Shown: piece after piece, positions 62,529 through 64,000 of the stretch
Layout: the number at the start of each line of letters is the position of its first letter
Position numbering within the stretch: the first letter of the stretch is position 1
NCBI GenBank assembly: GCA_041654835.1
Contig: JBAZCQ010000003.1
Coordinates: forward strand, 145,808-209,807
DNA from: Mariniplasma sp023230825
GTDB lineage: Bacteria; Bacillota_I; Bacilli_A; Acholeplasmatales; Acholeplasmataceae
Direction: 5' to 3'
Length of the DNA stretch: 64,000 nucleotides
Position numbers and translations under genes: made by a program
The notes under the pieces: model-generated
Told to the model about the DNA's origin: nothing
Databases searched by the model: none
The model's input: only the letters and a program-made list of their open reading frames with translations

Positions 62529-63836
62529 ATGAAAAAGTTTCTGTTAACTTTATCGTTGTTTTTTACCGTGATACTTCTTTTGAGTTGTCAAAACCAAGAG
62601 GATCATTCTTCACAAAAAGTGACGGTTACTTTTTCACTTACAGCGAATCAAGATCCGCTTGTTATCACCCATGTAAAAGGTGAAATCTTACTTGAACCGA
62701 ATACACCAACTTTAGATGGGTATAGCTTTATGGGTTGGTATCTCAGCTTAAATGATGAAGATCCTTACCTTTTTAACAAAACGGTTGCTGAAGATTTAAT
62801 TTTATATGCCAAATGGAAGGAGGATGTTTCTATGGTAATTAATGGAACAAAGACATTTAGTGCCGAACACTTATGGGAACACCGTAATTTAGAAACTACT
62901 GAAAACTTACAATTGAGTGAAAATTATCTGATGATTGATAATGCAACTTTAAATGGCGTTTATGAATCCAAACCCATTTCAATTCATACTTTTGAACAAC
63001 TCGTCTTATCTTGGAACATTAAAGATTTAGATAAAGCAACGCTCACCTTTAGAGTTGCCATTGGAAAAGGGGATGAATGGAGCCGTGAATTTGTCATGGG
63101 TTCTTGGAAGAAAAATTATCCTATGTCTGCGGCCACTCAAGAAGATACTTTTGCTAAAGTCCATTTAGATACTCTTTTTAACAAAGATAAATCCCATGAT
63201 GAAATCATTTTAAAAATACTCATTCGACCTAACCAAGATGATACTTTTAAAATCAAAAATCTTTCTGTGACTACCAAAAGAAATACCAATTCCTTACTTT
63301 ATAATGAAAATGTCCTCATTGAAAAAGAACTTGCTGTTCCACCGGTAAACCAACTGAGTGTTCCTCAAATTGGTAACTTGATTTGTTCGCCTACATCAAT
63401 GACAATGGTCATGAATTATTATGGGTATCAATATCGTCCTGAAAATGTCGCTTCATGGGTGAAAGACTATAGTGCTAACATCTATGGAAACTGGACCTTT
63501 ACTGCGAGTTTTGCTGGTCATGAACATTTATTTAGTCGAGTTGAATATATGGATGATATGAATACCATCGTTGAATATATTAAAAATGACATTCCTGTTG
63601 TCTTATCCATTACGACCCAAACAAAAGAGGATTTACCGGGATCTTTATCTGGATATCCTGCAGGTCATTTAATCGTTCTCATCGGTTTTACCTACCAAGA
63701 TGGAATCTGGTATGGCATTATCAATGACCCAGCCTTTTATCGCGATGAAGATGTCAGGCAGTTGTATCCGATGGATTTATTACTTCTTGCCTTTAAGGGC
63801 TATACTTATATTGTAAGTGAGCAACAATTATCATAG
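62529..63836 (+). CDS. Lipoprotein with an InlB-type repeat and a C39-like peptidase domain
   Basis: The start at 62529 follows GAGGTG at 6 nt. A signal peptide ends in LLLSC, giving lipidated Cys20. One Flg_new/InlB-type repeat (GYSFMGWYL near residue 63) precedes a jelly-roll-like region (about 100-245). The C-terminal part, from about residue 260, has the C39_2-type layout: Cys286 in ICSPTSM, His380 in GHLIVL and Asp400 in NDPAF. It is therefore probably a surface cysteine peptidase. It follows hppA by 22 nt. The lipobox and repeat type match the 1178-residue lipoprotein. Confidence 0.85.
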   Translation: MKKFLLTLSLFFTVILLLSCQNQEDHSSQKVTVTFSLTANQDPLVITHVKGEILLEPNTPTLDGYSFMGWYLSLNDEDPYLFNKTVAEDLILYAKWKEDVSMVINGTKTFSAEHLWEHRNLETTENLQLSENYLMIDNATLNGVYESKPISIHTFEQLVLSWNIKDLDKATLTFRVAIGKGDEWSREFVMGSWKKNYPMSAATQEDTFAKVHLDTLFNKDKSHDEIILKILIRPNQDDTFKIKNLSVTTKRNTNSLLYNENVLIEKELAVPPVNQLSVPQIGNLICSPTSMTMVMNYYGYQYRPENVASWVKDYSANIYGNWTFTASFAGHEHLFSRVEYMDDMNTIVEYIKNDIPVVLSITTQTKEDLPGSLSGYPAGHLIVLIGFTYQDGIWYGIINDPAFYRDEDVRQLYPMDLLLLAFKGYTYIVSEQQLS

Positions 63837-63847
63837 CGTTTTATAAA

Positions 63848-63876
63848 TAAAAAAAGAGTGTTGAAATCAACACTCT
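63848..63876 (-). terminator. Terminator facing the right edge
   Basis: AGAGTGTTG and CAACACTCT pair around AAAT. The T run is present only on the minus strand, so it mainly ends a gene coming from the right, 40-50 nt upstream. Confidence 0.7.
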
Positions 63877-63918
63877 CAGACCGTTGAAAAAGGCATAGTT
63901 TTTAAAAAGATTAAATCT

Positions 63919-64000
63919 TTAAATAAAAATTATGTCTTTTTTTGTTGTCTTTTTGATAATATTTTTAATTTTTTCTCTTAATTCGCTAAATATAGAAGAT
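63919..64000 (-). CDS. C-terminal fragment of a gene entering from the right
   Basis: The minus-strand frame from the window edge gives 26 residues ending IIKKTTKKDIIFI and then TAA at 63919-63921. It is followed by a terminator in the right orientation. The family cannot be told from so little. Confidence 0.35.
   Translation of the reverse strand, partial: SSIFSELREKIKNIIKKTTKKDIIFI

Noticed and set aside
1..64000. Mycoplasma/Spiroplasma origin
   Set aside because: TGA is a stop in many genes, and RecU, T-box control and cobalamin enzymes are not typical there.

Overview
The window reads as a chromosomal segment of a low-GC, anaerobic, Mollicutes-like Firmicute. Many genes end at TGA where length and neighbour overlaps fit (thyA, folA, plsC, rnj, surE, oraE, an M16 peptidase), and tryptophan is TGG. 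TGA is therefore a stop, which argues against Mycoplasma/Spiroplasma and for a standard-code lineage such as Acholeplasma, Haloplasma or Izemoplasma relatives, or Erysipelotrichia. Gene density is very high, 4-nt ATGA and TAATG overlaps are common, several stop codons lie inside terminator hairpins, and extended -10 promoters (TGnTATAAT-like) recur. The taxonomic placement is inference.

Layout. 1-7.6 kb: a partial rsh, apt, rarA, then on the minus strand RNase J, a PduO-type cobalamin adenosyltransferase, a first 2,4-diaminopentanoate dehydrogenase (ord) and carbamate kinase. 7.7-11.5 kb: recU, a TPP-riboswitch-controlled thiT, and an SPFH/NfeD membrane cluster. 11.5-25.5 kb: pdp, the pepV-thyA-folA-plsC operon, a three-gene FtsX-type ABC exporter, a short SSB, two M16 peptidase-like genes, and deoD/deoC with a YczE-like membrane protein. 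25.5-33.6 kb: surE, T-box-controlled ileS, sepF, yggS, ychF, ftsZ and tgt, resembling the ftsZ-ylm-ileS neighbourhood of Firmicutes. 33.7-41.8 kb: queT behind a probable preQ1 riboswitch, mutY, a histidine phosphatase, a nitroreductase, two tandem ATPase-permease fusions and a HAD phosphatase. 41.95-42.3 kb: tmRNA. 42.3-46.7 kb: an accessory island with a 1178-residue repeat lipoprotein between two related stem-loops.

46.7-56.4 kb holds the main metabolic theme: arginase, alanine racemase, ornithine racemase, a MutL-like reactivase, oraE, oraS, ortB, ortA and ord. Together these can take arginine to ornithine, D-ornithine, 2,4-diaminopentanoate and 2-amino-4-oxopentanoate, and then to acetyl-CoA plus alanine. 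OraSE needs adenosylcobalamin, which the adenosyltransferase at 5.4-5.9 kb could supply, next to the second ord and carbamate kinase.

56.5-58.8 kb is an arsenic-type operon: ArsR, an ArsD-ArsP fusion and a thioredoxin-like protein, with clear operator palindromes. The window ends with a two-domain VOC protein, an SGNH hydrolase, a membrane pyrophosphatase of the K+-dependent type, a C39-like lipoprotein, and probably the tail of another minus-strand gene. No tRNA, rRNA, CRISPR array or intact insertion sequence was seen.
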